From Streptomyces aurantiogriseus (GTDB lineage Bacteria > Actinomycetota > Actinomycetes > Streptomycetales > Streptomycetaceae), in contig NZ_BMSX01000011.1 in the NCBI RefSeq assembly GCF_014649375.1, positions 1 through 64,000 of the forward strand: a DNA stretch of 64,000 nt, read 5' to 3'. Below are positions 34,446 to 43,259 of this stretch, one piece after another. The notes below the pieces were generated by a model. That model saw only the letters and a list, made by a program, of their open reading frames with translations, had not been told where the DNA came from and did no database searches. A program made the position numbers and the translations under genes. Position 1 is the stretch's first letter. Each line of letters starts with the position of its first letter.

Positions 34446-37268
34446 GTGACCGTGCGAGGGGACTTCAAGGAGCCTGCCAGGTGCCGCCCCGACCTGGTCA
34501 TCGGCAGGGAGGAGCTGTTCGGCTCCGCCCGTGACCAGCTGGTGCGCGGCGGCAGTGTGCTGCTCCACGGCCCCGCCGGAATAGGAAAGTCGACCGTGCT
34601 GCGGGCATTGGCCGCGGATTACGGCGAGTCGGCCCGCACCGTCTTGCGCTGCTCGGCGACCGAGTCCGAATCCCACCTGCCCTTCCTGGCCCTGGCCGAT
34701 CTCTTCGGTCTGGTCCTGGACGAGGTCTCCGACAAGCTGCCCGCCGCCCAGCGCACCGCCCTGGAGTCGGCGCTGACCGGCCGAGGCGAATCGACTCTGC
34801 AGCGCGACGGCCTCGCCCTGCGCCTGGCCGTGCTCTCCGCGCTGCGCGCCCTGGCCGCCGCCGGCCCCGTCCTGGTCGTCGCCGACGACCTGCAGTGGCT
34901 GGACTCCGCCAGCGCCGAACTCCTCGGCTTCGCCGCCCGCCGCCTCGGCGACACCCCCGTCCAGCTGCTGTGCGCGGTCCGCACCGAGGGGCAGGAGTAC
35001 GACCGTCATCTACGCGCGTCCCCGCCCGACACCCTCGCCGTCCGCCTCAACCCCCTCTCCCGCGCCCAGGTCTCCGCGCTGCTCGACCACCGCGGCTACA
35101 CCGACCTGCCCCGCTCCACGGTCCGCGAGATCCACCGCACCAGCGGCGGCAACCCTTTGTTCGCCCTCGAACTGGGCCGCGCCCTCGGCGAGAACCCGAC
35201 CCCGCCGCGCCCCGGCGAGCCGCTGCCCGTGCCGACCTCGCTGCGCGCCCTGGTGCTCAGCCGCCTCGACATGCTCTCCGACGAGGCCCGGCGCACCCTG
35301 CTCGTCGCCAGCGCGGGCGCCCGCCCCACGCTGGCCCTGCTGCACGCGGCCGGCCGGGAGAACGCCGAGGCCGAGACCGCCCAGGCCGCGGCGCTCGGGC
35401 TGCTGGCGACGGAGCCCGAGGGGCCGGCCGTACGGTTCGCGCATCCGCTGATCTCGGCCGCGCTGTACGCGGAGGCGCCCGCGCAGGAACGCCGGGCCGC
35501 GCACGCCGCGCTGTCCACGGCCGCCTCCGACCCGATCGAGCGGGCCCGGCACCTCGCGCTGTCGACCACCGGGACCGACCTGGACGTGGCCGCGCGGCTC
35601 GCCGAGGCCGCCGCGCTGGCCCGCGACCGGGGCGCGCCGTCGGTGGCCGCCTCGCTCGGGCTGCTCGCGGCCCGGCACACCCCGGCCACCGGCGGACCGG
35701 CGCCGGACGAACGGCGGTTGCAGGCCGCGGAGGACGCGATCACCGCCGGCGAGGTGGACCTCGCCCGGGACATCGCACGTGAGGTGCTGACCCGGGCCAC
35801 TGTCCCCGCCGAGCGGGTACGGGCCTGGATGGTGGTGATCGAGGCGGCCGGGCAGGCCCTGGGGGACGTCGACGCCGTCTACCCGCAGGTGCTCGCCGAC
35901 GCCGGCGACGACCCCGGGCTGCTCGCCCAGGTCCACTACCAGCTCGCCTGGCGCGGGCTGGTCGTCGAGGGAGACTTCGCCGAGGCCCGCCGGCAGGCGG
36001 CGCACGCCGCGGAGCTGGCCGCGCGCGGCGAGGACCGGCGCACCGAGCTCATGGCGCTCTCCTTCCAGGCCTCGACGGAGATCCTCATGGGTCATCCGGA
36101 CGCACCCGCCACCATCAAGCGGGCGCTGAAAGAGCCTCAGGACCCGTACGTGACCTGCCATCACAACGGTGTCGGCATGGCCCGGTTCCGGTGGCTGCTG
36201 ATGAGCGACCAGCTGCCCGAGGCCCGGTCGACCATCACGGCGCTGCTGCGCGAGGTGCGCCGGCGCGGCATGGTCGAGAGCGAGGTGCACTTCCAGCGCT
36301 TCCTCGCCGACATCGAGTTGCGCTCCGGACACTGCGGGCGCGCCCTCGACCTCGCCCGCGAAAGCCTGCGCCTGGCCCGCGACTCCGGCATCGGCCTGGG
36401 CGCCTCCGCCATGCTCACCTCCCTCGCGGAGGCCTCCGCCGGCGACGTCGACCGGGCGCTGGTACTGGCCCGGGAGGCCGTGGACCGCGCCGAGGAGGAC
36501 GGCGACCAGATGTACCTCTCGCGGGCCCTGGCCGCGCTCGGCTACGCCCAGTTGGTGGCCGGGGACAATGCGGGAGCGGTGGGTTCGCTGCGCCAGGTGC
36601 GGGAGCTGGAGCAGGGCCTGGGCATCACCGACCCGGCGCGCGGCCGCTGGCAGGGCGACCTCGCCGAGGCGCTGGTCCGCGTCGGCGAGCCGGGCGAGGC
36701 ACAGGACGTCATCGACGTCACCCGTGAGCACGCGCTGCGGCTGGGCCGGGAGAGCGTGCTGGCGGTGCTGGACCGGGCGGAGGCGCTGGTGCGGGCGGCG
36801 CGGGGCGACCAGGAGGGCGCCCTCGTCCGTCTGACGTCCGTTCAGGACCGGCTCGCCAAGCTGGGGTACGGCCTGGAGGAGGCACGGGCGGCGTTCGCGC
36901 TGGCCCGGCTGCGCACCCGGCGGCCGGGGCCGACGTCGTACGAGGAGGCGGCGCGGCTGTTCCGGCGGTGCCGGGCGTTGCCGTGGCTGCGGCAGGTCGA
37001 CGCGGCCGCGGCCGCCGCGGAGATCCCCGCGCAACCGTCGGCGCCGGCCGCGCCGGTGCCCGCGGCGGACGCGCTGGAGGGGCTGGCCTCGATGGAGCGT
37101 CAGGTGGCCGCGCTGGTCATGGAGGGCGCGACCAACCGGGAGATCGCCGCGCGGTTGTTCATCAGCGTCAAGACGGTGGAGGCGACCCTGACCCGGGTCT
37201 ACCGGAAGCTGGGGATCCGCTCCCGGGTGGACATCGTCCGACTGGCGGCGGGGCGGCACGCGAAGTAG
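34446..37268 (+). CDS. LAL-family regulator (AAA ATPase plus LuxR HTH)
   Basis: A 940-residue large LuxR/MalT-type regulator. Walker A (GPAGIGKST) is at about 41-49 and Walker B (LVVADDLQWLD) near 140-150. A long helical TPR-like middle (about 370-860) precedes a C-terminal LuxR helix-turn-helix (ASMERQVAALVMEGATNREIAARLFISVKTVEATLTRVYRKLGI). GTG 34446 is preceded by GGAGGGGA. The in-frame TTG at 34404 is rejected because a TAGAAT promoter-like -10 lies at 34409-34414. It precedes a secreted trypsin gene on the same strand, a likely target. Confidence 0.92.
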   Translation: MTVRGDFKEPARCRPDLVIGREELFGSARDQLVRGGSVLLHGPAGIGKSTVLRALAADYGESARTVLRCSATESESHLPFLALADLFGLVLDEVSDKLPAAQRTALESALTGRGESTLQRDGLALRLAVLSALRALAAAGPVLVVADDLQWLDSASAELLGFAARRLGDTPVQLLCAVRTEGQEYDRHLRASPPDTLAVRLNPLSRAQVSALLDHRGYTDLPRSTVREIHRTSGGNPLFALELGRALGENPTPPRPGEPLPVPTSLRALVLSRLDMLSDEARRTLLVASAGARPTLALLHAAGRENAEAETAQAAALGLLATEPEGPAVRFAHPLISAALYAEAPAQERRAAHAALSTAASDPIERARHLALSTTGTDLDVAARLAEAAALARDRGAPSVAASLGLLAARHTPATGGPAPDERRLQAAEDAITAGEVDLARDIAREVLTRATVPAERVRAWMVVIEAAGQALGDVDAVYPQVLADAGDDPGLLAQVHYQLAWRGLVVEGDFAEARRQAAHAAELAARGEDRRTELMALSFQASTEILMGHPDAPATIKRALKEPQDPYVTCHHNGVGMARFRWLLMSDQLPEARSTITALLREVRRRGMVESEVHFQRFLADIELRSGHCGRALDLARESLRLARDSGIGLGASAMLTSLAEASAGDVDRALVLAREAVDRAEEDGDQMYLSRALAALGYAQLVAGDNAGAVGSLRQVRELEQGLGITDPARGRWQGDLAEALVRVGEPGEAQDVIDVTREHALRLGRESVLAVLDRAEALVRAARGDQEGALVRLTSVQDRLAKLGYGLEEARAAFALARLRTRRPGPTSYEEAARLFRRCRALPWLRQVDAAAAAAEIPAQPSAPAAPVPAADALEGLASMERQVAALVMEGATNREIAARLFISVKTVEATLTRVYRKLGIRSRVDIVRLAAGRHAK

Positions 37269-37349
37269 GGATTGCGGGGCGGCCACGAGTGCGGGGCCCA
37301 TGGCACGGGCGCGCCGCGCGGGGTTGACCGAGGGGCGACCGAGGGTTTT

Positions 37350-37410
37350 CCCTCCCCAACTCCCTTAGGGGGTTCCCTCATTGGGAGGCTGGGGTTCCGG
37401 CCCCTAGCGT
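37350..37410 (+). promoter_or_regulatory. Putative trypsin promoter with CCC/GGG dyads
   Basis: The 250-base gap before the trypsin gene holds two dyads, ACTCCC-TTA-GGGGGT (imperfect) and TCCC-TCATT-GGGA, followed by a -10-like TAGCGT at 37405-37410. No clear -35 is seen, so activator dependence, perhaps on the neighbouring LAL protein, is plausible. Confidence 0.4.
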
Positions 37411-37519
37411 AAGGGACGTGCCGCTCGCCCGGGCACACGGGGGTCGGTCCCGCGACCCCCGTGCACACCCCCCACACCCGCGCGACCCCCCACCGGCGAC
37501 TCCCCCAGCAAGGAGATCC

Positions 37520-38311
37520 ATGTTCGGGCTCAACCGTGCCAAGAAGACCGCGGCCCTCGTCGCGGCCACCGCTGCCGCCGCCGCGACGGCCCTGTTCAGC
37601 GCCCCCGCCGCTGTTGCGGCCCCCCAGCCGATCGTCGGCGGGACGACGACCACCGCCACGGCGTACCCGTTCATGATGCAGATCACGGACGCCTCGCAGA
37701 ACCAGTTCTGCGGCGGCACCCTCGTCTCGCCCACCAAGGTGGTCACGGCCGCCCATTGCATGGTCGGCGAGACCACCAGCAGCGTCAGAGTCGTCGGCGG
37801 CCGCACCTACCTCAACGGCACGAACGGCACGGTCAGCCGGGTGAGCAAGATCTGGATCCACCCGTCGTACACGGACGCCACCAACGGAGACGACGTGGCC
37901 GTCCTGACCCTGTCGACGTCGATGCCGTACACCACGGCGTCGTACGTCTCCTCCTCCCAGACGAGCGTGTACGCGGCCGGCACCACGGCCCGCATCCTCG
38001 GCTGGGGCACCACCTCCTCGAACGGCAGCTCCTCCAACCAGCTGCGGACGGCGACCGTCCCGATCGTCTCCGACACGAGCTGCCGCAGCTCCTACGGTTC
38101 GGACTTCGTCCAGTCCGACATGGTTTGCGCCGGATACACCTCCGGCGGCGTGGACACCTGCCAGGGCGACAGCGGCGGTCCCCTGCTCATCGGGGGCGTC
38201 CTGGCAGGGATCACTTCCTGGGGCGAGGGCTGTGCGGCGGCCGGTTACCCGGGTGTCTACACCCGGCTGACCACGTTCTCCAGCCTGGTGACCGCGCAGG
38301 TCAACTCGTAG
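37520..38311 (+). CDS. Secreted trypsin-like serine protease
   Basis: A 263-residue S1A protease. The signal peptide is about 1-34 (AALVAATAAAAATALF then AVAA). A short propeptide precedes the mature start IVGG at 38-41. The catalytic triad is His79 (TAAHC), Asp125 (DDVAVL) and Ser218 (CQGDSGGP). Asp212 six residues before the Ser predicts trypsin specificity for Arg/Lys. Six cysteines suit three disulphides. ATG 37520 follows AAGGAGA. It resembles the SGT trypsins of S. griseus and relatives, secreted during development. Confidence 0.95.
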   Translation: MFGLNRAKKTAALVAATAAAAATALFSAPAAVAAPQPIVGGTTTTATAYPFMMQITDASQNQFCGGTLVSPTKVVTAAHCMVGETTSSVRVVGGRTYLNGTNGTVSRVSKIWIHPSYTDATNGDDVAVLTLSTSMPYTTASYVSSSQTSVYAAGTTARILGWGTTSSNGSSSNQLRTATVPIVSDTSCRSSYGSDFVQSDMVCAGYTSGGVDTCQGDSGGPLLIGGVLAGITSWGEGCAAAGYPGVYTRLTTFSSLVTAQVNS

Positions 38312-38361
38312 TCACCCAGTGTCCCAGAAGTTCTCCTGAGTACCCCTCAGGTAACAAACCA

Positions 38362-38402
38362 GGGGGCGTTGCGGGCCTCCACGAGCGGCCCGCAACGCCC
38401 CC
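38362..38402. terminator. Long perfect hairpin after the trypsin gene
   Basis: Perfect 16-base arms (38362-38377 and 38387-38402; GGGGGCGTTGCGGGCC) enclose a nine-base loop. It lies between convergent genes, 50 bases past the trypsin stop and 42 before the next stop, so it can act in both directions. Confidence 0.85.
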
Positions 38403-38444
38403 TCTCCATGTCCCGGACGGCCTGCCCGCCGGGCTGAGAGGCCG

Positions 38445-39698
38445 CTACCGGATCACCTCGCCGTGGCGGATGTCGTACGACGACCCCCCGTGCATCACCT
38501 TCACCAGGCGCTCGGCCTCGGCCGTCACCTCCTCCTTCTGGCCCTTGGTGAGCCTGCCGAAGGCCTCGATGACGAGGACGTCCCCCTCCAGCTTCCACAC
38601 GCCCGCGAGGAATCCGTCGACGAGGAGGGTGCGAAAGGCCTGGTTGCCCTGCCAGCTGCGGCCCCGGTACTCGGGCGGTACGACGCGGGTGCGGTCGGCG
38701 TGGGAGAGGAGCAGGTTGTCGAACTCGGGGAGGAAACGCGGCGGAGCGGGGGTCTCCGGGTCGGGGCGGGGCGCGTCGGGGAGGTCGAAGAGTTCGACGC
38801 CGTTCTCGTCGTGGAAGGTGAGCAGCTGGGGACGCAGGCGTTCGAAGGCCTCGCGCAGCCTGGTCAGGCCGGCCCAGGTCTGCATGTCCTTGACGGAGGC
38901 CGGGCCGAAGGCGGCGAGGTAGCGCAGAACGGTGGCGTCGGGCGCCGGGGACGGCTCGGTGGGGCGGCCCAGCCAGTGCTCCGCCGTGGTGAGCGCGACC
39001 TGCCCGCTCCTCCCCCACAGCCCGCGCGGGGTGACCTGGACGAGCGGCAGCGTGCAGCGGGCGGCGATCGCGAGGGCCTGCGGATCGGCGTCGGGCCACT
39101 CGGCCAAGAGCGCTGCGCGCAGCTGCTTCATGGTGCGGGGCTCGGCCTCGACGAGGTCGCGGGCGAGGGCGGCGAGCCGGCCCAGGTCGACGCCGGCCAG
39201 ACCCTTGCGGAAGTTCGTCAGCTCACGGTCGCGGGCGGCCTGCACCAGCGGCCGCAGGGTGAGGCAGTCGTCGGCCGTGTGGGTGTGGATGGTCGAGCGC
39301 AGCGTGACGATCCGGACGACCTCACGGTCGGCCATGAGCGTGGACAACCGCTCGGGGGCGAAGCCGTCGAGGCGGGCGGCGAGGGCGTAGTACGGCGGCT
39401 TGACGTTCTGTGCCTGCAGGCCGACGAGGTGCTCCACGGCGGCGCGCGCGGACATCGGGGAGCGGCGCAGGAGGAGCTGCCGGTCGAGGGTCGCGCGGTT
39501 GAGGGCGCGGGGGGAGAGGACGGGGATCGCCGCGGAGGTCGTCTTCGAGGTCTTCGAAGACCTCGGCATGTCCGCGTCGGCCGCCTTCGGCGTGTCCGCG
39601 TCGGCCGCCTTCGCCGCGTCCGCCGTCTCCGCCTTCGCCGCGTCCGCCGTCTCCGCCTTCGCCGCGTTCGCCGTCTCCGCGTTCGTCGTCTTCGTCAT
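38445..39698 (-). CDS. Winged-helix DNA-binding domain protein (HTH_42)
   Basis: A protein of up to 417 residues of the HTH_42/AlkX-like family related to Streptomyces glycosylase and self-resistance proteins. Core: ARAAVEHLVGLQAQNVKPPYYALAARL, REVVRIVTLRSTIHTHTADD, and the C-terminal LPEFDNLLLSHADRTRV and LVDGFLAGVWKLEGD. The N-terminal 45 residues are an Ala/Lys/Glu/Asp repeat encoded by three 24-base tandem copies. No ribosome site precedes ATG 39698, so the true start may be at 39569 (MPRSSK) or later. Confidence 0.75.
   Translation of the reverse strand: MTKTTNAETANAAKAETADAAKAETADAAKAADADTPKAADADMPRSSKTSKTTSAAIPVLSPRALNRATLDRQLLLRRSPMSARAAVEHLVGLQAQNVKPPYYALAARLDGFAPERLSTLMADREVVRIVTLRSTIHTHTADDCLTLRPLVQAARDRELTNFRKGLAGVDLGRLAALARDLVEAEPRTMKQLRAALLAEWPDADPQALAIAARCTLPLVQVTPRGLWGRSGQVALTTAEHWLGRPTEPSPAPDATVLRYLAAFGPASVKDMQTWAGLTRLREAFERLRPQLLTFHDENGVELFDLPDAPRPDPETPAPPRFLPEFDNLLLSHADRTRVVPPEYRGRSWQGNQAFRTLLVDGFLAGVWKLEGDVLVIEAFGRLTKGQKEEVTAEAERLVKVMHGGSSYDIRHGEVIR
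39607..39678. repeat. 24-base tandem repeat, three copies
   Basis: The unit starting GCCTTCGCCGCGTCCGCCGT occurs at 39607-39630, 39631-39654 and 39655-39678 (one mismatch in the last), with decayed copies on both sides. It encodes the AKAETADA-type repeat at the N terminus of the winged-helix protein, or lies just upstream of its true start. Confidence 0.9.
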
Positions 39699-39861
39699 AC
39701 GGGCACGCTAGCGAGGCTTGCGGACACCCTCTGTCCTCAACTCTCACCGAGTCAGGCCCGCCTCCCCGGCGCCGGCGTCGTTTGTCCCGTATATCCTGCC
39801 GGTGATCACACAGACGGAGGCTCGACCGACCCGACACCCACGCGACCGAGAGGCAGCCGCG

Positions 39862-41046
39862 ATGCCCGAGCGCCCTTCCCGCCGCGCCTCGAAGAACCGG
39901 GACCGGCAGACACCCAGGAAGTCCGTCTGGCGCCGCGCCCTGCCCCCGCCGCAGCCGTCCCGGGCGCAGCCACCGGAGCCGCCCGCCGACGCATCGGCCT
40001 CGGATCCGCCCGAGAGCGGCGGCGTCGCCAGCGTCGTCCAGGCGGTCCTGTACCGCGACGGCGTCCGCGTCTCGGCCCCCGCCTCTCTCGCCGAGACCTA
40101 CCGCGAGCTGCGCGAACGTCCGGCCGGCATGGCCTGGATCGGCCTCGCCCGCCCCACGGCGGCCGAACTGCACTCCCTCGCCGCGGAGTTCGACCTGCAT
40201 CCGCTCGCCGTCGAGGACGCGAAGGAGGCCCACCAGCGGCCCAAGCTGGAGCGCTACGGCGACACCCTGTTCGTGGTCCTGCGGGCCGCCCGCTACCTCG
40301 ACGCCCCCGAGGAGATCGACTTCGGCGAACTGCACGTCTTCGTCGGCCCCGACTTCGTCATCACCGTCCGCCACGGCGCCGCCCCCGACCTGTCGGCGGT
40401 CCGCCGCCGTATGGAGGAAACCCCGGAGCTGCTGAAACTCGGCCCCGAGGCCGTCCTGTACGCCATCCTCGACGCGGTCGTCGACGGCTACGTGCCGGTC
40501 GTGTCCGGCGTCCAGAACGACATCGACGAGATCGAGACCGAGGTCTTCCGCGGCGACCCCGAGGTCTCCCGCCGCATCTACGAACTCTCCCGCGAGATGG
40601 TCGAGTTCCAGCGCGCCACCCGCCCCCTCGTCGGCATGCTGCACGGCCTGATGGCCGGCTTCTCCAAGTACGGCACGGACGAGGAGCTGCAACGGTATCT
40701 GCGGGATGTCGCCGACCACGTCACCCACACCAGCGAACGCGTCGACGGCTTCCGCCAGGCCCTCACCGAAATCCTCACGGTGAACGCCACGCTGGTCACC
40801 CAGCAACAGAACGCGGAGATGCGGGCGCTGGCGGAGGCGGGGTTCGAGCAGAACGAGGAGATCAAGAAGATCTCGTCGTGGGCGGCGATTCTCTTTGCTC
40901 CCACGCTGGTCGGGACCATCTACGGGATGAACTTCGAGCACATGCCCGAGTTGAGCTGGAGCTTCGGATACCCCTTCGCGATCGGCTTGATGGGAGTGGT
41001 CTGCGTCAGTTTGTACGTGATTTTCAAGCGGCGGGACTGGCTCTAG
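39862..41046 (+). CDS. CorA-family Mg2+/Co2+ transporter
   Basis: A 394-residue CorA-type channel. A disordered basic/Pro-rich N terminus (1-65) precedes the cytoplasmic domain and two C-terminal membrane helices. The selectivity motif YGMNFEHMPEL lies at the end of the first helix near 353-363. The C terminus is FKRRDWL, with the usual basic end. ATG 39862 follows GAGAGG. It is a single-gene unit. The magnesium-specific form is most likely from the GMN motif. Confidence 0.92.
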   Translation: MPERPSRRASKNRDRQTPRKSVWRRALPPPQPSRAQPPEPPADASASDPPESGGVASVVQAVLYRDGVRVSAPASLAETYRELRERPAGMAWIGLARPTAAELHSLAAEFDLHPLAVEDAKEAHQRPKLERYGDTLFVVLRAARYLDAPEEIDFGELHVFVGPDFVITVRHGAAPDLSAVRRRMEETPELLKLGPEAVLYAILDAVVDGYVPVVSGVQNDIDEIETEVFRGDPEVSRRIYELSREMVEFQRATRPLVGMLHGLMAGFSKYGTDEELQRYLRDVADHVTHTSERVDGFRQALTEILTVNATLVTQQQNAEMRALAEAGFEQNEEIKKISSWAAILFAPTLVGTIYGMNFEHMPELSWSFGYPFAIGLMGVVCVSLYVIFKRRDWL

Positions 41047-41151
41047 ACGCCTCGCCCCGGGCGCCGGCAGTGGTCGATGGAGCGGCCGACCGCTGCCGGG
41101 CCGGTGGGTTCTCCGCCGAGCGTGCACCGGTCTTCACCCGCCGTGGTCCGT

Positions 41152-41432
41152 TGCGGGCGGTCGTCGCGGGCACCGTCAAGGAGCTGATCGACGCGGGCAA
41201 GGTCAGGTACTTCGGCCTGAGCGAGGCCGGCCCGCACCTGGCCTGGCTGCTCACCCGCGGCGAGCACTTCGTGCCCATCCCCGGCACCCGCAGCCCGAAG
41301 CGCGTCGAGGAGAACGTCGGCGCCGCCGTCGTCACCCTGACCGAGGCCGGTCTGACCGCTGTCGACGAGATCCTGCCCCACGGCGGCTTCGGCGCCCGCT
41401 ACGCCGGGGGTCACGTGCCCACCTGGATCTGA
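41152..41432 (+). pseudogene. Aldo/keto reductase remnant
   Basis: This stretch encodes two separated pieces of an aldo/keto reductase joined in frame. VAGTVKELIDAGKVRYFGLSEAG is the strand-helix near the middle of the barrel. It is followed at once by HLAWLLTRGEHFVPIPGT and RVEENVGAA to the C-terminal end GARYAGG. The N-terminal half, with the catalytic Tyr, and about 120 residues between the pieces are missing. No convincing start or ribosome site exists. It is a deletion relic between CorA and the siderophore locus. Confidence 0.8.
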
Positions 41433-41640
41433 CCTGATCCCCGCGGCCTGACCGCCCACCCCCGCGGACACCGCCGGGGCCCTCGCCGCGAGGGCCCCGG
41501 CGGCACCGCGCACCTGACCGGCTCTGCGGTTGATCAACGAGATCCTGTTCCTCGGCCAGCAACTCCCGCTAACCCGAACGCAGTTGGCCGCCGGGCAAGC
41601 CCTGAGAGGCAGGCCGGAATCCGAACCAGAGGGCTGTCAA

Positions 41641-41659
41641 TTAGGTTAGGCTTAGCTAA
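41641..41659 (+). promoter_or_regulatory. Iron box (IdeR/DmdR1 site) upstream of the isochorismatase gene
   Basis: TTAGGTTAGGCTTAGCTAA agrees with the actinobacterial iron-box consensus (TTAGGTTAGGCTNACCTAA) except at two or three positions in the right arm. It lies 54 bases before the isochorismatase start and implies iron repression of the isochorismatase-argB operon. The rest of the gap 41433-41713 holds no gene that I recognise. Confidence 0.85.
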
Positions 41660-41713
41660 TAAATCTTGGCGGTTCGGAGCCAGCGACGCGTCATCCGGGG
41701 AGGGAAATCACCC

Positions 41714-42370
41714 ATGGCCTTGCCCGTCATCGACTCCTACCCCATGCCGGACCGCTCCGCCCTCCCCCGGTCGCATGTCTCCTGGAGGATCGATCCGGCG
41801 CGCGCCGCGCTGCTGGTCCACGACATGCAGAACCACTTCGTCGGAGCGTTCCCGGCGGGACGCTCCCCCGTGGTGGAACTCGTCGAGAACATCGCGGCGC
41901 TCCGGGCTCTCGCAGGGACGCTGGGCATGCCGGTCGTCTTCAGCGCGGAGCCGGCCGGACAGCCGCCGGGGCAGCGCGGGCTCGTCGCCGACATGTGGGG
42001 TCCGGGCATCCGCGACGAGTCGGACGGAGCCGCGATCGTCGCACCCCTCACGCCTCGTTCCGGCGAGCATGTGCTGGCGAACGTGCGCCACAACGCGTTC
42101 CTGCGCAGCCATCTCGGCAGGCTGCTGCGTTCGAAGGGCCGCGACCAGCTGATCATCTGCGGGGTGTACGCGCACCTCGGTGTCCTGCTCACAGCGGCGG
42201 ACGCCTTCATGAACGACATCCAGCCGTTCGTCGTCGCCGACGCGGTGGCCGACTTCTCCGCCGAGGAGCACACCTTGGCGCTTCGGTGGGCTGCACGCAG
42301 TGGCGTGGTCTGCGTGACGGACGGTCTGCTGCGCGCCCTCCTCCTGCACAGGGAGCAGAAGAAAGCGTGA
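41714..42370 (+). CDS. EntB/PhzD-type isochorismatase homologue
   Basis: A 218-residue alpha/beta hydrolase-like protein aligned along its length with the EntB/DhbB isochorismatase domain: VSWRIDPARAALLVHDMQN, DMWGPGI, IICGVYAHLG and QPFVVADAVADFS. Catalytic Asp37 is kept, and Gly156 replaces the nucleophilic Cys of other superfamily members, as in EntB. The usual Lys at position 123 is Asn (LANVRHNAF), so activity is doubtful. No carrier domain is fused. No isochorismate synthase or DHB dehydrogenase is nearby. An iron box precedes it and an argB paralogue follows by 25 bases. Confidence 0.82.
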   Translation: MALPVIDSYPMPDRSALPRSHVSWRIDPARAALLVHDMQNHFVGAFPAGRSPVVELVENIAALRALAGTLGMPVVFSAEPAGQPPGQRGLVADMWGPGIRDESDGAAIVAPLTPRSGEHVLANVRHNAFLRSHLGRLLRSKGRDQLIICGVYAHLGVLLTAADAFMNDIQPFVVADAVADFSAEEHTLALRWAARSGVVCVTDGLLRALLLHREQKKA

Positions 42371-42395
42371 CACCTAAGAACGGGGTGGGGCAGAC

Positions 42396-43259
42396 ATGAG
42401 ACCGGTCCTTACGGAGCGCGTGGACGGCAGCGCAGTCGTCGTCAAGTTCGGCGGCAACGCCATGGTGGACGCGAGCCTGCAGCGGACGTTCGCCCACGAC
42501 GTCGTCGAGTTGTGGCACGCGGGCCTGCGCCCGGTCGTCGTGCACGGCGGCGGGCCGCAGATCAGCGCGATGCTCGACCGCCTCGGTCTGGAGACCCGAT
42601 TCGAGGCGGGCCTGCGGGTGACGACGCCGGAGACCATGGAGGTGGTGCGCATGGTCCTGACCGGCCGGGTCCAGCGGGAGCTGGTCGGCTGCATCAACGC
42701 CCATGGGCCCTTCGCCGTGGGCATGACCGGCGAGGACGCGCACACGATGACCGCCGTGCGGCGGCCGGCCTGGGTGGACGGCCGGGCGGTGGACATCGGT
42801 CTCGTCGGCGACATCGTGGACGTGAACCCCGGCATGGTGCGCGCGCTCCTGGAGCAGGGGCACATCCCGGTGGTCTCCCCGGTGGCACGCGGTGAGGACG
42901 GGGAGGTCTACAACGTCAACGCCGATCTCGCGGCGTCGGCCCTGGCCGTGGCCCTCGGCGCCGAGCGGCTGGTGATGCTCACCGACGTGGAGGGGCTGTA
43001 CGCGGACTGGCCGCACAGCACCGAAGTCATCGAGCGCCTGACGGCCGATGCACTGGACGGGCTGCTGCCGGGGCTGGCGAGCGGGATGCTGCCGAAGATG
43101 GAGGGCTGTCTGCGGGCCGTCCGCGGCGGTGTGCGCAGGGCACACGTGCTCGACGGCCGCGTGCCGCACGCCGTGCTGCGAAGCGTCCTCGGCGAGACCA
43201 GTCCCGGCACGACCGTGGTTCCCGACAGCAGCCCGGCCCACGAGAGGGACTCCGCATGA
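42396..43259 (+). CDS. N-acetylglutamate kinase (ArgB paralogue)
   Basis: A 287-residue amino-acid kinase phosphorylating N-acetylglutamate, the second step to ornithine. Motifs are [10 protein letters not shown] (Lys17), [42 protein letters not shown] and [15 protein letters not shown], with VPHAVL near the end, all typical of ArgB. It is not in an arginine operon here but behind an iron box and an isochorismatase homologue. It is therefore likely an iron-regulated extra copy feeding ornithine to coelichelin synthesis. The stop overlaps a short ATG frame of 11 codons that leads nowhere. Confidence 0.88.
   Translation: MRPVLTERVDGSAVVVKFGGNAMVDASLQRTFAHDVVELWHAGLRPVVVHGGGPQISAMLDRLGLETRFEAGLRVTTPETMEVVRMVLTGRVQRELVGCINAHGPFAVGMTGEDAHTMTAVRRPAWVDGRAVDIGLVGDIVDVNPGMVRALLEQGHIPVVSPVARGEDGEVYNVNADLAASALAVALGAERLVMLTDVEGLYADWPHSTEVIERLTADALDGLLPGLASGMLPKMEGCLRAVRGGVRRAHVLDGRVPHAVLRSVLGETSPGTTVVPDSSPAHERDSA

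Noticed and set aside
38463-39861. Plus-strand open frame across the winged-helix gene and into CorA
   Set aside because: It is the complement of recognised domains and a repeat. Only its last part, after CorA, matches a real family (the aldo/keto reductase relic).
41714-42370. A second, catechol-type siderophore pathway based on the isochorismatase homologue
   Set aside because: No isochorismate synthase, DHB dehydrogenase, DHB ligase or aryl carrier protein is visible, and none of the three A domains has an aryl-acid code.
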